9,931 nucleotides of DNA from Lachnospiraceae bacterium (GTDB lineage Bacteria > Bacillota_A > Clostridia > Lachnospirales > Lachnospiraceae). Positions 1-6,410 of this stretch are shown here, piece after piece (positions within the stretch are counted from its first letter, which is position 1; each line of letters opens with the position of its first letter). The stretch lies in the NCBI GenBank assembly GCA_017960415.1, contig JAGCZE010000121.1:1-9931 (forward strand), given 5' to 3'. Position numbers and translations under genes: made by a program. The notes under the pieces were generated by a model. It ran no database searches. It saw nothing but the letters and a program-made list of their open reading frames with translations, and was not told where the DNA came from.

Positions 1-1828
1 ACCCGTCATCCGGCTTGATAATGGTATAACCGATGCTGGCAGTAAGAGTAAAGCTGATCCTCTGCACCGTAACTATGTTTTTAAGTATATCCGTGAACTT
101 TTGTTTAAGCACTTCCGCCATAGCCTCATCCTTGCAATGGCCAACCGCTATAAACTCATCACCGCCGTATCTTCCGAATAGCCAGTCGTCGGGCATGGCA
201 GCGCGCAGAGCTTCGGCAGTCGCTTTGATCGCAATGTCGCCGTTCAAGTGTCCGTAATCGTCATTGATCAGCTTCATGTAATTGATATCCGCAAACATCA
301 GGACAGTTTCCCGGCCGGCTTTGCGTTCTTCATCAATAAACGAATACAATACCTTGTCGCAGCCGGTCCTGTTATACATATTGGTCAGGAAATCCGTCAT
401 ATAGATCTCCTTGAGCTTTCTGTTGGTCTGCTGCGCAAATATATACTGTCTGATGGTTATGAACAGAGTATTGATGTCCGAAACATATTTTCTGAGACGC
501 AGATCGTACAATGCTGCGGGATCGTTCCTGACAACAACATATCCGATAATAAAATCCACATTGTTCAAAGGCGCTACGATAAACAGATCAGACCTGCCTT
601 CCACATGTTTGTAGCCCGGATATATTTCCTTCGAATCAAATTGTCTCTGAGGGATCGGCGTCTCTCCGACCCTTCCGTACAGCAGATCCATCTTCTTGCT
701 GTAGCCGCGTATGCGCTTCGGATAGCTCTCGTCATCGAGTTCAAAGAAAAGCGGTTCGGTGCAGATGCAGAAATCCGATCCTATAAAGTCATGAACACCC
801 AGGGTCTGCGTAGCGGCTTCATAGAACTGCTCCTTGCTCTCGACCTTGGCCATTGGGATACGCATCTCCTGAAAGAAAATGTCAAGCATTTCGGTCTTGT
901 TCGAATCGGCATATCTGTTCCTTACGCTGTCAAGCCTGAATTTTATCGCTGCCGGATCGGGCTTGCATCCGCAGCTCTCGGAAGGAATAAACTTTGAATC
1001 GTACATCCTCGAATATGAAGGGTCGGGATGAGAAATCTGATCAAAAAGCGTGATAAAAGCATTTTCCCCGAGCTGGCCCCACTCTCTTGAGACTGTTGCA
1101 AGCAGCGGATGGAATATCCTGGCTTCTTTTATATTGTCAAAGCCGGTAACTATGACCTGTCCCGGCACATCGATGCCGTGATCGTACAGGGTGCTGGCTG
1201 CTCCGATTGCCATCAGATCGTTGGCGCAGACGAAAGCATCCGGCAGCGGCATTCCTTTTTCAAGCCAGGCTTCCAGCTCCTGGGCGGTACGGAAATATCC
1301 GAAATTTCCGTAAAATGAATCCATAAGCTTCAGGCCATGCTCTTCGAGTGCATCCTCAACGGCCCTGCGCCTGATCGCGCACTCTTCGTTGCCCTCGATA
1401 CCGGCGATATATACAATATTCTTAACATTGTGATCATTGATCAGATGATCTGCCAGCTTACGCATTCCGCCATAATTGTCGGTCCCGACAAACGCCATAT
1501 TTTCAACAGGAACCTCTGTAGTGATCATGGGAATTCCGGCATCATGGAACAACGCACAGACACGCTCCTTTTCCTGCGGGATATTGAAGGTATTGGTAAG
1601 CATTATCGCACCGTCAAAATCCCCGGGATCGGGAAGATGAAAGACATTCAGCTGGGACATGCTCTGCGGTCCGGGCTCGCCCCAGAAAATATATGAAACA
1701 AAAACAAATACATCAACGCCGAAAACAGCTGCCTGTTTTCGTATTCCTTCAAGCATAAGTTCCAGAAAGTCACCGCTCCAGCCATTGGCAAACACGGCGA
1801 TTTTATGATTCCTGAAAACATTCTCCAT
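1..1828 (-). CDS. LacI/PBP-type sensor fused to GGDEF diguanylate cyclase (3' end cut by window)
   Basis: Probably makes cyclic di-GMP from two GTP in response to a small ligand. It reads as 609 codons without a stop and runs off the left edge. Residues about 8-285 resemble the sugar-binding-protein fold of LacI regulators: the stretch DAFVCANDLMAIGA (198-211), then VTGFDN (227-232) and a PLLATV segment (241-246) are typical, and SESCGC (283-288) closes the domain. There is no N-terminal helix-turn-helix, so it is a sensor and not a repressor. Residues about 315-465 form a GAF-like middle region (weak call). A GGDEF domain follows: TDFLTNMYNR (478-487), DINYMKLIND (514-523), GHLNGD (526-531) and an intact GGDEF at 555-559. 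The inhibitory RxxD site that normally precedes GGDEF reads PDDW (546-549), so product inhibition is probably lost. The start at 1828 has GAGGGG seven bases upstream; an in-frame ATG at 1843 has no such site. No signal peptide or membrane segment is visible, so it is probably cytoplasmic. Confidence 0.9.
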   Translation of the reverse strand, partial: MENVFRNHKIAVFANGWSGDFLELMLEGIRKQAAVFGVDVFVFVSYIFWGEPGPQSMSQLNVFHLPDPGDFDGAIMLTNTFNIPQEKERVCALFHDAGIPMITTEVPVENMAFVGTDNYGGMRKLADHLINDHNVKNIVYIAGIEGNEECAIRRRAVEDALEEHGLKLMDSFYGNFGYFRTAQELEAWLEKGMPLPDAFVCANDLMAIGAASTLYDHGIDVPGQVIVTGFDNIKEARIFHPLLATVSREWGQLGENAFITLFDQISHPDPSYSRMYDSKFIPSESCGCKPDPAAIKFRLDSVRNRYADSNKTEMLDIFFQEMRIPMAKVESKEQFYEAATQTLGVHDFIGSDFCICTEPLFFELDDESYPKRIRGYSKKMDLLYGRVGETPIPQRQFDSKEIYPGYKHVEGRSDLFIVAPLNNVDFIIGYVVVRNDPAALYDLRLRKYVSDINTLFITIRQYIFAQQTNRKLKEIYMTDFLTNMYNRTGCDKVLYSFIDEERKAGRETVLMFADINYMKLINDDYGHLNGDIAIKATAEALRAAMPDDWLFGRYGGDEFIAVGHCKDEAMAEVLKQKFTDILKNIVTVQRISFTLTASIGYTIIKPDDG

Positions 1829-1997
1829 AGCCAGACCCCTCATTATATATATACGAACCGGCTCCCCATAAGATCCGAAATTACAATTAATTTACCATTT
1901 CACCCATTATATTAAAATATTAAACCATTTTCATGTAAATTTCTACTACAAAAATTCTATTATTATAAAAAATTATGTTTCTCCTCAGAATTAGGTG

Positions 1998-2026
1998 TTG
2001 AACTTAACTGTTTTATGTGGTAATAT
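1998..2026 (+). promoter_or_regulatory. Predicted sigma-A promoter of degV
   Basis: TTGAAC (1998-2003) is separated by 17 bases from TAATAT (2021-2026), which is preceded by TGG, giving an extended -10. Each hexamer matches the consensus at 4 of 6 positions. Transcription would begin near 2033, leaving a leader of about 55 bases before the degV start. This is prediction from sequence only. Confidence 0.5.
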
Positions 2027-2067
2027 TTATCCGATTATAAAGTATTCAAAACCACAAGCAGGTACAA

Positions 2068-2076
2068 GAGGGGGGG
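2068..2076 (+). promoter_or_regulatory. Shine-Dalgarno of degV inside a seven-G tract
   Basis: GAGGGGGGG precedes the degV ATG at 2089. The run of seven G (2070-2076) gives several possible pairing registers with the 16S tail, and its 3' edge is 12 bases from the ATG, longer than the usual 5-9. It is the only purine-rich match upstream, so it supports the start at 2089. Confidence 0.5.
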
Positions 2077-2088
2077 TAAAGAAAGATA

Positions 2089-2976
2089 ATGGCAGATTAT
2101 TGTATCAGTTGCTGTTCAACCGCGGATTTGTCGCTTGAACACTTTGCAAAACGGGATATACACGTTATTTATTTTCATTTTGAGCTGAACGGCATCAGCT
2201 ATCTGGATGACTGCGGAATTTCAATTCCGCCCGAAAAGCTTTTCAGTGACATGCTCGCAGGTGCGCCGACGAGAACTTCTCAGATCTCTGTCGGAGAATA
2301 TACCGAGTTCTTCGAGAAAATGCTGCAGGAGGGCAAAGATATCCTTCATATCACGCTTTCTTCAGGTATTTCGGGCACATACAATTCGGCATGTGTTGCA
2401 AGAGACGAGCTCCAGGAGAAATATCCGGAGCGAAAGATCTACGTAGAAGATTCATATGCGGCATCCAGCGGATTCGGTCTGCTGATGGACAAGCTTGCCG
2501 ATCTGCGAGACGAAGGTTATACGATAGACCAGTTGCATGACTGGGTTCTGGAGAACCGTCTCAGACTCAATCACTGGTTCTTCTCAACGGATCTGACCTT
2601 CTTCATCAGGGGCGGCAGGGTTTCAAAGACCGCAGGTGCTTTCGGCAAGCTTTTGAACATATGTCCCCTGCTCAATGTGGACAATGTCGGAAGACTTATC
2701 CCGCGTGAAAAGATCCGTACCAAGCACAAAGTGATCCAGCGTACTTTCGAGATCATGACCGAACTTGCCGACAACGGCCTCGATTACAACGAAAAGTGCT
2801 ATATCAGCCAGTCCGCCTGCTATACTGACGCAAAGGAGCTGGCAGATATGATAGAGCAGAATTTCCCGAGACTCAACGGCGGCGTAAAGATCTATCCGAT
2901 CGGAGCTACCATCGGAAGCCATACCGGGCCCGGTACCGTAGCACTGTTCTTCTGGGGTAAGAAAAGAGAAGACTGA
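2089..2976 (+). CDS. DegV family protein (fatty-acid binding)
   Basis: DegV proteins bind a long-chain fatty acid in a two-domain fold. The related FakB proteins present it to the kinase FakA for phosphorylation and entry into phospholipid synthesis; whether this copy is a FakB is unknown, and no fakA is in the window. The 295 residues match the usual family length (about 280-295). Visible family motifs are an N-terminal STADL (10-14, usually DSTADL), TSQI (63-66, usually TSQP), SSGISGTYNSA (91-101), DLTFFIRGGRVSK (168-180) and IGATIGSHTGPG (271-282). The serine of the TSQ motif and the SSGxSGTY loop, which contact the lipid carboxylate in known structures, are present. The first motif has cysteines (C9) where aspartate is usual. 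It is a single-gene unit with its own predicted promoter and converges on glf. Cytoplasmic; no signal peptide. Confidence 0.93.
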   Translation: MADYCISCCSTADLSLEHFAKRDIHVIYFHFELNGISYLDDCGISIPPEKLFSDMLAGAPTRTSQISVGEYTEFFEKMLQEGKDILHITLSSGISGTYNSACVARDELQEKYPERKIYVEDSYAASSGFGLLMDKLADLRDEGYTIDQLHDWVLENRLRLNHWFFSTDLTFFIRGGRVSKTAGAFGKLLNICPLLNVDNVGRLIPREKIRTKHKVIQRTFEIMTELADNGLDYNEKCYISQSACYTDAKELADMIEQNFPRLNGGVKIYPIGATIGSHTGPGTVALFFWGKKRED

Positions 2977-3005
2977 CAGATAGCCTTGAGTTATCTTCAG
3001 TCTTC
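2968..3005 (-). terminator. Hairpin terminator of the hydrolase-rfbC-glf operon, overlapping the degV stop
   Basis: GAAGACTGA (2968-2976) pairs with TCAGTCTTC (2997-3005), and AGATA (2978-2982) pairs with TATCT (2992-2996). This makes a 14-pair stem with one bulged C and a 9-base loop. Read on the minus strand the stem is followed by the T-rich TCTTTTCTTA, so it should stop transcripts from glf about 50 bases past its stop. On the plus strand no T-tract follows, so it is a poor terminator for degV. The left arm contains the last two codons and the TGA of degV. Confidence 0.6.
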
Positions 3006-3056
3006 GTGAATTCTCCGTTTTGGGAGACCTTCGGTTTCACCGAATGCGGACGTCAG

Positions 3057-4211
3057 TTATTTCTGAATGATGCTGCATAGTTTCCCTGCTGTTTCGAGCG
3101 CTGCCTTGATAACCTTGTCCATATCATAATATTTATATTGTCCGAGCCTGCCTCCGAAAGTGACATCCTTTTCACGTAGGGCAAGCTCGGCATATTTTTT
3201 ATACAATTCCGTATTTCTGGCATCATTGACCGGATAGTAAGGCTCATCTCCCTGTTTCCATTCTGCGGGATATTCCCTGGTTATCACGGTTCCCTTCTGT
3301 TGTCCGAATTCAAAATGCTTATGCTCGATAATACGCGTATAGGGGATCTCTCGCTCGGTATAGTTAACAACCGCGCAGCCCTGATAGTTATCAGTTTCAA
3401 GCCGCTCCTTCTCGAAACGCAGCGTCCTGTACTGCAGTATCCCGAGAGAATAGTCAAAATATGCGTCAATGGGGCCGGTATAGATAAGATGGTGAGCAAG
3501 TCCAGGACAGGGATCATTTTCGTGACCCGGATGTTCTGCTTGATATTTCTTTTTCAAAGTAAAATAGTCGGTTTCAAGCCTGATTTCGCTACCCTCAAGA
3601 AGTTTGGCGACCAGAGGCGTATAGCCTCCGACCGGGATTCCCTGAAAACGGTCGGAAAAATAATTATTGTTGTAGGTAAAACGCAGAGGAAGCCTCTTAA
3701 TAATAAACGCAGGCAGATCCCTGCAGTCACGTCCCCATTGTTTCTCTGTATAGCCCTTGACAAGCTTTTCATATACATCCCTGCCTACCATCGAAAGAGC
3801 CTGTTCCTCAAGGTTGGCCGGTTCCGTAATGTTAAGCTCCCTGATCTGTGCATCGATGATCGACTTTGCCTCATCGGGAGTTCTGATCCCCCACATTTTA
3901 CTGAAGGTATTCATGTTAAAGGGGAGATTGTACAGTTCATCCCTGTATCTTGCAATCGGAGAATTGATATAATTGTTGAATTCCGCAAATCGGTTCACAT
4001 AATCCCATCCCTGCCTGTCCGACGTATGAAAGATATGTGCGCCGTATTCATGCACATTTATACCGTTTTCTTCCTTTGTAAACACATTACCGGCAATATG
4101 GCTGCGTTTATCGATCACAAGACACGAAAAACCGGCATCGGTCAGCTCGCGCGCACATACGGCGCCGAACAGGCCGGCGCCGACTATGAGAAAATCATAC
4201 TTTTTGTCCAT
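3057..4211 (-). CDS. glf: UDP-galactopyranose mutase
   Basis: This flavoenzyme interconverts UDP-galactopyranose and UDP-galactofuranose, the donor of galactofuranose for surface glycans; it acts in the cytoplasm with reduced FAD. With the ATG at 4211 it has 384 residues, a normal length. The N-terminal dinucleotide fold has GAGLFGA (11-17). GAHIFHT (57-63), EKQWGRD (156-162, with the active-site Trp159), PLRFTYNNNYF (175-185, with a substrate-binding Arg177) and GRLGQYKYYDMD (354-365, with the diphosphate-binding Arg355) are all intact, so the enzyme should be active. A TTG at 4226 would add five residues, but the ATG at 4211 has GGGG nine bases upstream. It is the last gene of a minus-strand operon behind rfbC, separated by 143 bases that hold degenerate repeats of the rfbC end. 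Confidence 0.95.
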   Translation of the reverse strand: MDKKYDFLIVGAGLFGAVCARELTDAGFSCLVIDKRSHIAGNVFTKEENGINVHEYGAHIFHTSDRQGWDYVNRFAEFNNYINSPIARYRDELYNLPFNMNTFSKMWGIRTPDEAKSIIDAQIRELNITEPANLEEQALSMVGRDVYEKLVKGYTEKQWGRDCRDLPAFIIKRLPLRFTYNNNYFSDRFQGIPVGGYTPLVAKLLEGSEIRLETDYFTLKKKYQAEHPGHENDPCPGLAHHLIYTGPIDAYFDYSLGILQYRTLRFEKERLETDNYQGCAVVNYTEREIPYTRIIEHKHFEFGQQKGTVITREYPAEWKQGDEPYYPVNDARNTELYKKYAELALREKDVTFGGRLGQYKYYDMDKVIKAALETAGKLCSIIQK

Positions 4212-4384
4212 AACTGTACACCCCAAATTTTGTATCCGTTTTCAGGACAATATTCTGAAATCTTTACAGGTAAGCCCATTTTTAAACAGTACCCGTAGTC
4301 TTTCTAAATTATACAAATATAAAACTGTACCCTTAATCATTTAGATATGCCTTATTAAAACAGTACGCCATAATCTTTCAGATA
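4209..4384 (-). repeat. Five degenerate 37-38-base tandem units resembling the rfbC 3' end
   Basis: On the minus strand the last ten codons of rfbC (4384-4355, YLKDYGVLF plus stop) recur in decayed form at about 4347-4320, 4310-4281, 4272-4242 and 4234-4209. Unit starts are 37, 37, 38 and 38 bases apart. On the plus strand the core is AAACAGTAC or AAACTGTAC (4358, 4322, 4284) followed about 6 bases later by an AATCTTT-like block. The third unit matches rfbC at about 21 of 27 aligned positions once one inserted and one deleted base are allowed. The fourth decodes as YLKDFRILS plus stop after removing one T. The fifth, at the glf start, is the weakest (about 15 of 22). Repetition and spacing are seen directly; the origin is inference. 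Confidence 0.65.
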
Positions 4385-4909
4385 AGGCGCCGCTTCGTCC
4401 TTGACCGCAAGCACGGGTACTTCTCCGTCCTTAAAGCCCCAGTCCACACCGATCTCCGGGTCGTCATATCTGATGGAGGCCTCGTGTTCGGGAGCATAGA
4501 AATTATCCACACGGTACAGGAATTCCACATCCTCGGTCAGAGTTACAAATCCGTGAGCAAACCCGCGCGGGATCAGCAGTTCCCGGTGATTGTCCGCAGA
4601 CAGCTCGACTCCTACCCACTTCTTATATGTCGGTGAAGTGTGTCTCAGATCCACCGCAACGTCCAGAATACTTCCTCTAACGCATCTTACAAGCTTGGCC
4701 TGGGAATATTCCCCTTTTTGAAAATGGAGGCCTCTTAAGGTGCCTTTTCTGGCCGAGAAGCTGTGATTGTCCTGAACAAAGTCATAGAACAGTCCCATTT
4801 CCTCAAAGCTCCTCTTGCTCCAGGTTTCTTCGAACCAGCCCCTGTGATCGCCGAATACTTTCGGCTCGATTATATAAACGCCCTCCAGAGAGGTTGATAT
4901 TTTTTCCAT
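4355..4909 (-). CDS. rfbC: dTDP-4-dehydrorhamnose 3,5-epimerase
   Basis: Epimerises dTDP-4-dehydro-6-deoxyglucose at C3 and C5, the third step of dTDP-L-rhamnose synthesis (the family is also called RmlC). It is a cytoplasmic cupin of 184 residues, the normal length. The catalytic His62 lies in GTLRGLHFQ (56-64), with Lys72 in AKLVR (71-75), Tyr132 in EFLYRVDNFYAP (129-140) and Asp171 in LAVKDE (167-172). The cupin signature PRGFAHGF (114-121) is intact. A strong AAGGAG site six bases before the ATG fixes the start. It follows the serine hydrolase by only 15 bases, so the two are almost certainly cotranscribed. The other rhamnose genes are not in the window, so a related 3- or 5-epimerase for another deoxysugar cannot be excluded. 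Its last ten codons are echoed by the downstream repeats. Confidence 0.95.
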   Translation of the reverse strand: MEKISTSLEGVYIIEPKVFGDHRGWFEETWSKRSFEEMGLFYDFVQDNHSFSARKGTLRGLHFQKGEYSQAKLVRCVRGSILDVAVDLRHTSPTYKKWVGVELSADNHRELLIPRGFAHGFVTLTEDVEFLYRVDNFYAPEHEASIRYDDPEIGVDWGFKDGEVPVLAVKDEAAPYLKDYGVLF

Positions 4910-4924
4910 CGGAATCTCCTTATT

Positions 4925-6133
4925 TCAAATTGAATACGCAATATGGCGTACCAGTCTTGTAATGTCATCAAATCCCGCATTGGTCAGCTGGCGCAGGAAC
5001 AGAATGACTGTTTTCGAAGCCGGTTCAACAATGAAGTAAGTGCCCATCCAGCCGTCCCAGCCAAATTCTCCGGCAGGTGCGATCGTGTGTGTTGCTGCGG
5101 GTTTTTCCATGATCCTGACCAGATTACCGTAGCCGTGACCGATCACGCTGTCCCAGTTCAGAGTTCTTCTCTGTGAATCGGTCAGCTGATTCGTACGCAT
5201 GAAGCGGACGGAATTGGCCGAAAGAACCCTTGTACCGCCGAATTCGCCTTCATTGGCGAGCATTGCGCCAAATTTCGCATAATCGTCTATAGTCGAGAGC
5301 AGACCCGCACCGCCCGATTCAAACAGCGGTTTGTCGGGATAATCGCCGAGTCCGAGATTCATACCCATGAAAGGTCTTAAGACACCCGGATGATCCGGAC
5401 TGAATTCGTAAGCCTGAGTCATCTTTTCTTTCATACCGGGAAGCGGAACAAATCCCGTATTCATCATGCCGAGAGGCGTAAATATCTCATCCCGCAGATA
5501 ACTGCCGAAGGATCTTCCGCTCGCCACTTCGACCACCGCTCCGAGAATATCCGCAGAAAATCCGTACATCCAGTGATCTCCCGGATGAAATGCCAGAGGG
5601 CATTTGCCGAGGGCATTTGCGAAATCAACGGTTCCGGGCCTGTCATAGCCGCGAAGATTCTCCACCCAGAAATCCAGGCAGTGCGCGACTTCTATCTGGG
5701 CAGGCCCCTCGATTCCGGGGTAGGCTACTCCCGAAGTCATATTCATCAGATCGGCTATCGTAACACTTCTGTGTGCCTGTTCAATATGGTATTTGCGGCC
5801 TCTTGCATCACCGTTTACAGGATTCTCGTCGGGAACGGCAACTCTTGGCCGGGCAAATCCCGGCAGATATTTTTCAACAGGGTCGGTCAGATCCACGATC
5901 CCGCGCTCTACAAGCTGCAGAACCGCAACCGCGGTCACGGGTTTGGACATTGAGAACATCCTGAATACAGAATCCCTGCGCATCGGAGTCTTATTTTCCA
6001 GATTGGCATAACCATAGGAGCCGAAATGAAGTTCCTCTCCGTTCCGTACCACCAGAATATTAGCGCCGGCCATCCTCCCGGTCTCAATACACTTATTCAT
6101 CACATTTGCAAAGCATTCCGCAGTATTTCTCAT
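4925..6133 (-). CDS. Serine hydrolase of the beta-lactamase / class C PBP-like family
   Basis: A serine hydrolase of the family that includes EstB-type esterases, class C beta-lactamases and DD-peptidases; the substrate cannot be read from the sequence. From the ATG at 6133 it has 402 residues. The nucleophile motif is SMSK (S61, K64); the second motif is Tyr190 in MYGFSADILG (189-198), as in esterase-like members (YxN is usual in beta-lactamases). The third element is GWDGWMGTYF (358-367), replacing KTG. The start at 6133 has AAAGGA nine bases upstream. An in-frame ATG at 6181 is possible, and the open frame reaches back to 6304 but would cross the predicted promoter. No signal peptide is visible from 6133, so it is probably cytoplasmic, which argues against a cell-wall peptidase. 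It is the first gene of the operon with rfbC and glf, suggesting esterase or deacylase work linked to sugar or glycan metabolism (inference). Confidence 0.88.
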   Translation of the reverse strand: MRNTAECFANVMNKCIETGRMAGANILVVRNGEELHFGSYGYANLENKTPMRRDSVFRMFSMSKPVTAVAVLQLVERGIVDLTDPVEKYLPGFARPRVAVPDENPVNGDARGRKYHIEQAHRSVTIADLMNMTSGVAYPGIEGPAQIEVAHCLDFWVENLRGYDRPGTVDFANALGKCPLAFHPGDHWMYGFSADILGAVVEVASGRSFGSYLRDEIFTPLGMMNTGFVPLPGMKEKMTQAYEFSPDHPGVLRPFMGMNLGLGDYPDKPLFESGGAGLLSTIDDYAKFGAMLANEGEFGGTRVLSANSVRFMRTNQLTDSQRRTLNWDSVIGHGYGNLVRIMEKPAATHTIAPAGEFGWDGWMGTYFIVEPASKTVILFLRQLTNAGFDDITRLVRHIAYSI

Positions 6134-6232
6134 ATGTTTCGATCCTTTCGTATAAAAAATTGCATCCTTGTTGATTTTCATGCTGTTTCTTCCGGGCTCA
6201 TCAGACTGCAAAATATCAAGCCTGTAAAGAAA

Positions 6233-6261
6233 ATTATAACCCTGTCGCAGCCAAATCACAA
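6233..6261 (-). promoter_or_regulatory. Predicted sigma-A promoter of the hydrolase-rfbC-glf operon
   Basis: On the minus strand TTGTGA (6261-6256) is followed after 17 bases by a perfect TATAAT (6238-6233). Transcription would begin near 6226, giving a leader of about 92 bases before the ATG at 6133 and ruling out any hydrolase start upstream of 6226. Its -35 box is 26 bases from the -35 of the opposing ligase promoter, so the two could be coregulated. Confidence 0.6.
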
Positions 6262-6287
6262 TATTACATTTACAATAAAAATACCTG

Positions 6288-6316
6288 TTCCCAAAAAAAA
6301 ACATCTATGTTAGAAT
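6288..6316 (+). promoter_or_regulatory. Predicted extended -10 promoter of the ligase gene
   Basis: TTCCCA (6288-6293) is 17 bases from TAGAAT (6311-6316), which is preceded by TGT, an extended -10. The spacer begins inside a run of nine A (6293-6301). The predicted start is near 6323, one base before a perfect inverted repeat. The -35 is weak (4 of 6), which is normal for extended -10 promoters. Confidence 0.5.
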
Positions 6317-6323
6317 GTTACGG

Positions 6324-6344
6324 TAAACACCTTTGGGGTGTTTA
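6324..6344 (+). promoter_or_regulatory. Perfect inverted repeat at the predicted 5' end of the ligase transcript
   Basis: TAAACACC (6324-6331) and GGTGTTTA (6337-6344) are perfect complements around a five-base TTTGG loop. No T-tract follows directly on either strand, so it is not an ordinary intrinsic terminator. Its place at about +1 to +21 fits an operator just downstream of the start, or a hairpin that shields the mRNA 5' end. No regulator gene that could bind it was recognised in the window. Confidence 0.5.
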
Positions 6345-6410
6345 AACAGGGAAATGTGGCTCCTATCTGCTTTTTCCTAAGCTTATTTTATTTTTGCGGG
6401 AGATTTATCG

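Larger units (their letters stand above)
1829..2088. other. AT-rich divergent intergenic spacer
   Basis: This spacer lies between two genes transcribed away from each other. The part from about 1890 to 1980 is extremely A+T rich. On the minus strand two perfect TATAAT hexamers (1906-1911 and 1962-1967) are candidate -10 boxes for the GGDEF gene, but neither has a convincing -35 at 16-18 bases, so that promoter is unassigned. The Shine-Dalgarno of the minus gene is at 1836-1841. No RNA gene or operator dyad was recognised here. Confidence 0.5.

Noticed and set aside
248..997. Plus-strand open frame of 249 codons opposite the sensor-GGDEF gene
   Set aside because: It lies wholly antisense to a gene with clear LacI-type and GGDEF motifs; its protein shows no family motif and it has no convincing ribosome binding site.
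3030..3044. Small inverted repeat TTCGGT/ACCGAA with a three-base loop after degV
   Set aside because: The stem has only six pairs and no T-tract follows on either strand, so I do not call it a terminator.
3300..4298. Plus-strand open frame of 332 codons opposite glf
   Set aside because: It is antisense to an intact UDP-galactopyranose mutase with all active-site motifs; the frame is a by-product of that gene's codon usage.
4242..4340. Minus-strand frame of 32 codons between rfbC and glf, with an ATG at 4340 and a weak AAGG upstream
   Set aside because: It falls entirely within the degenerate repeat units and encodes no recognisable peptide. The 37-38-base period shifts frame between units, so an open stretch here is likely chance.
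6134..6304. Upstream extension of the hydrolase frame to 6304
   Set aside because: It would cross the predicted TATAAT promoter and lacks a ribosome binding site at its far end; the ATG at 6133 has AAAGGA at suitable spacing.
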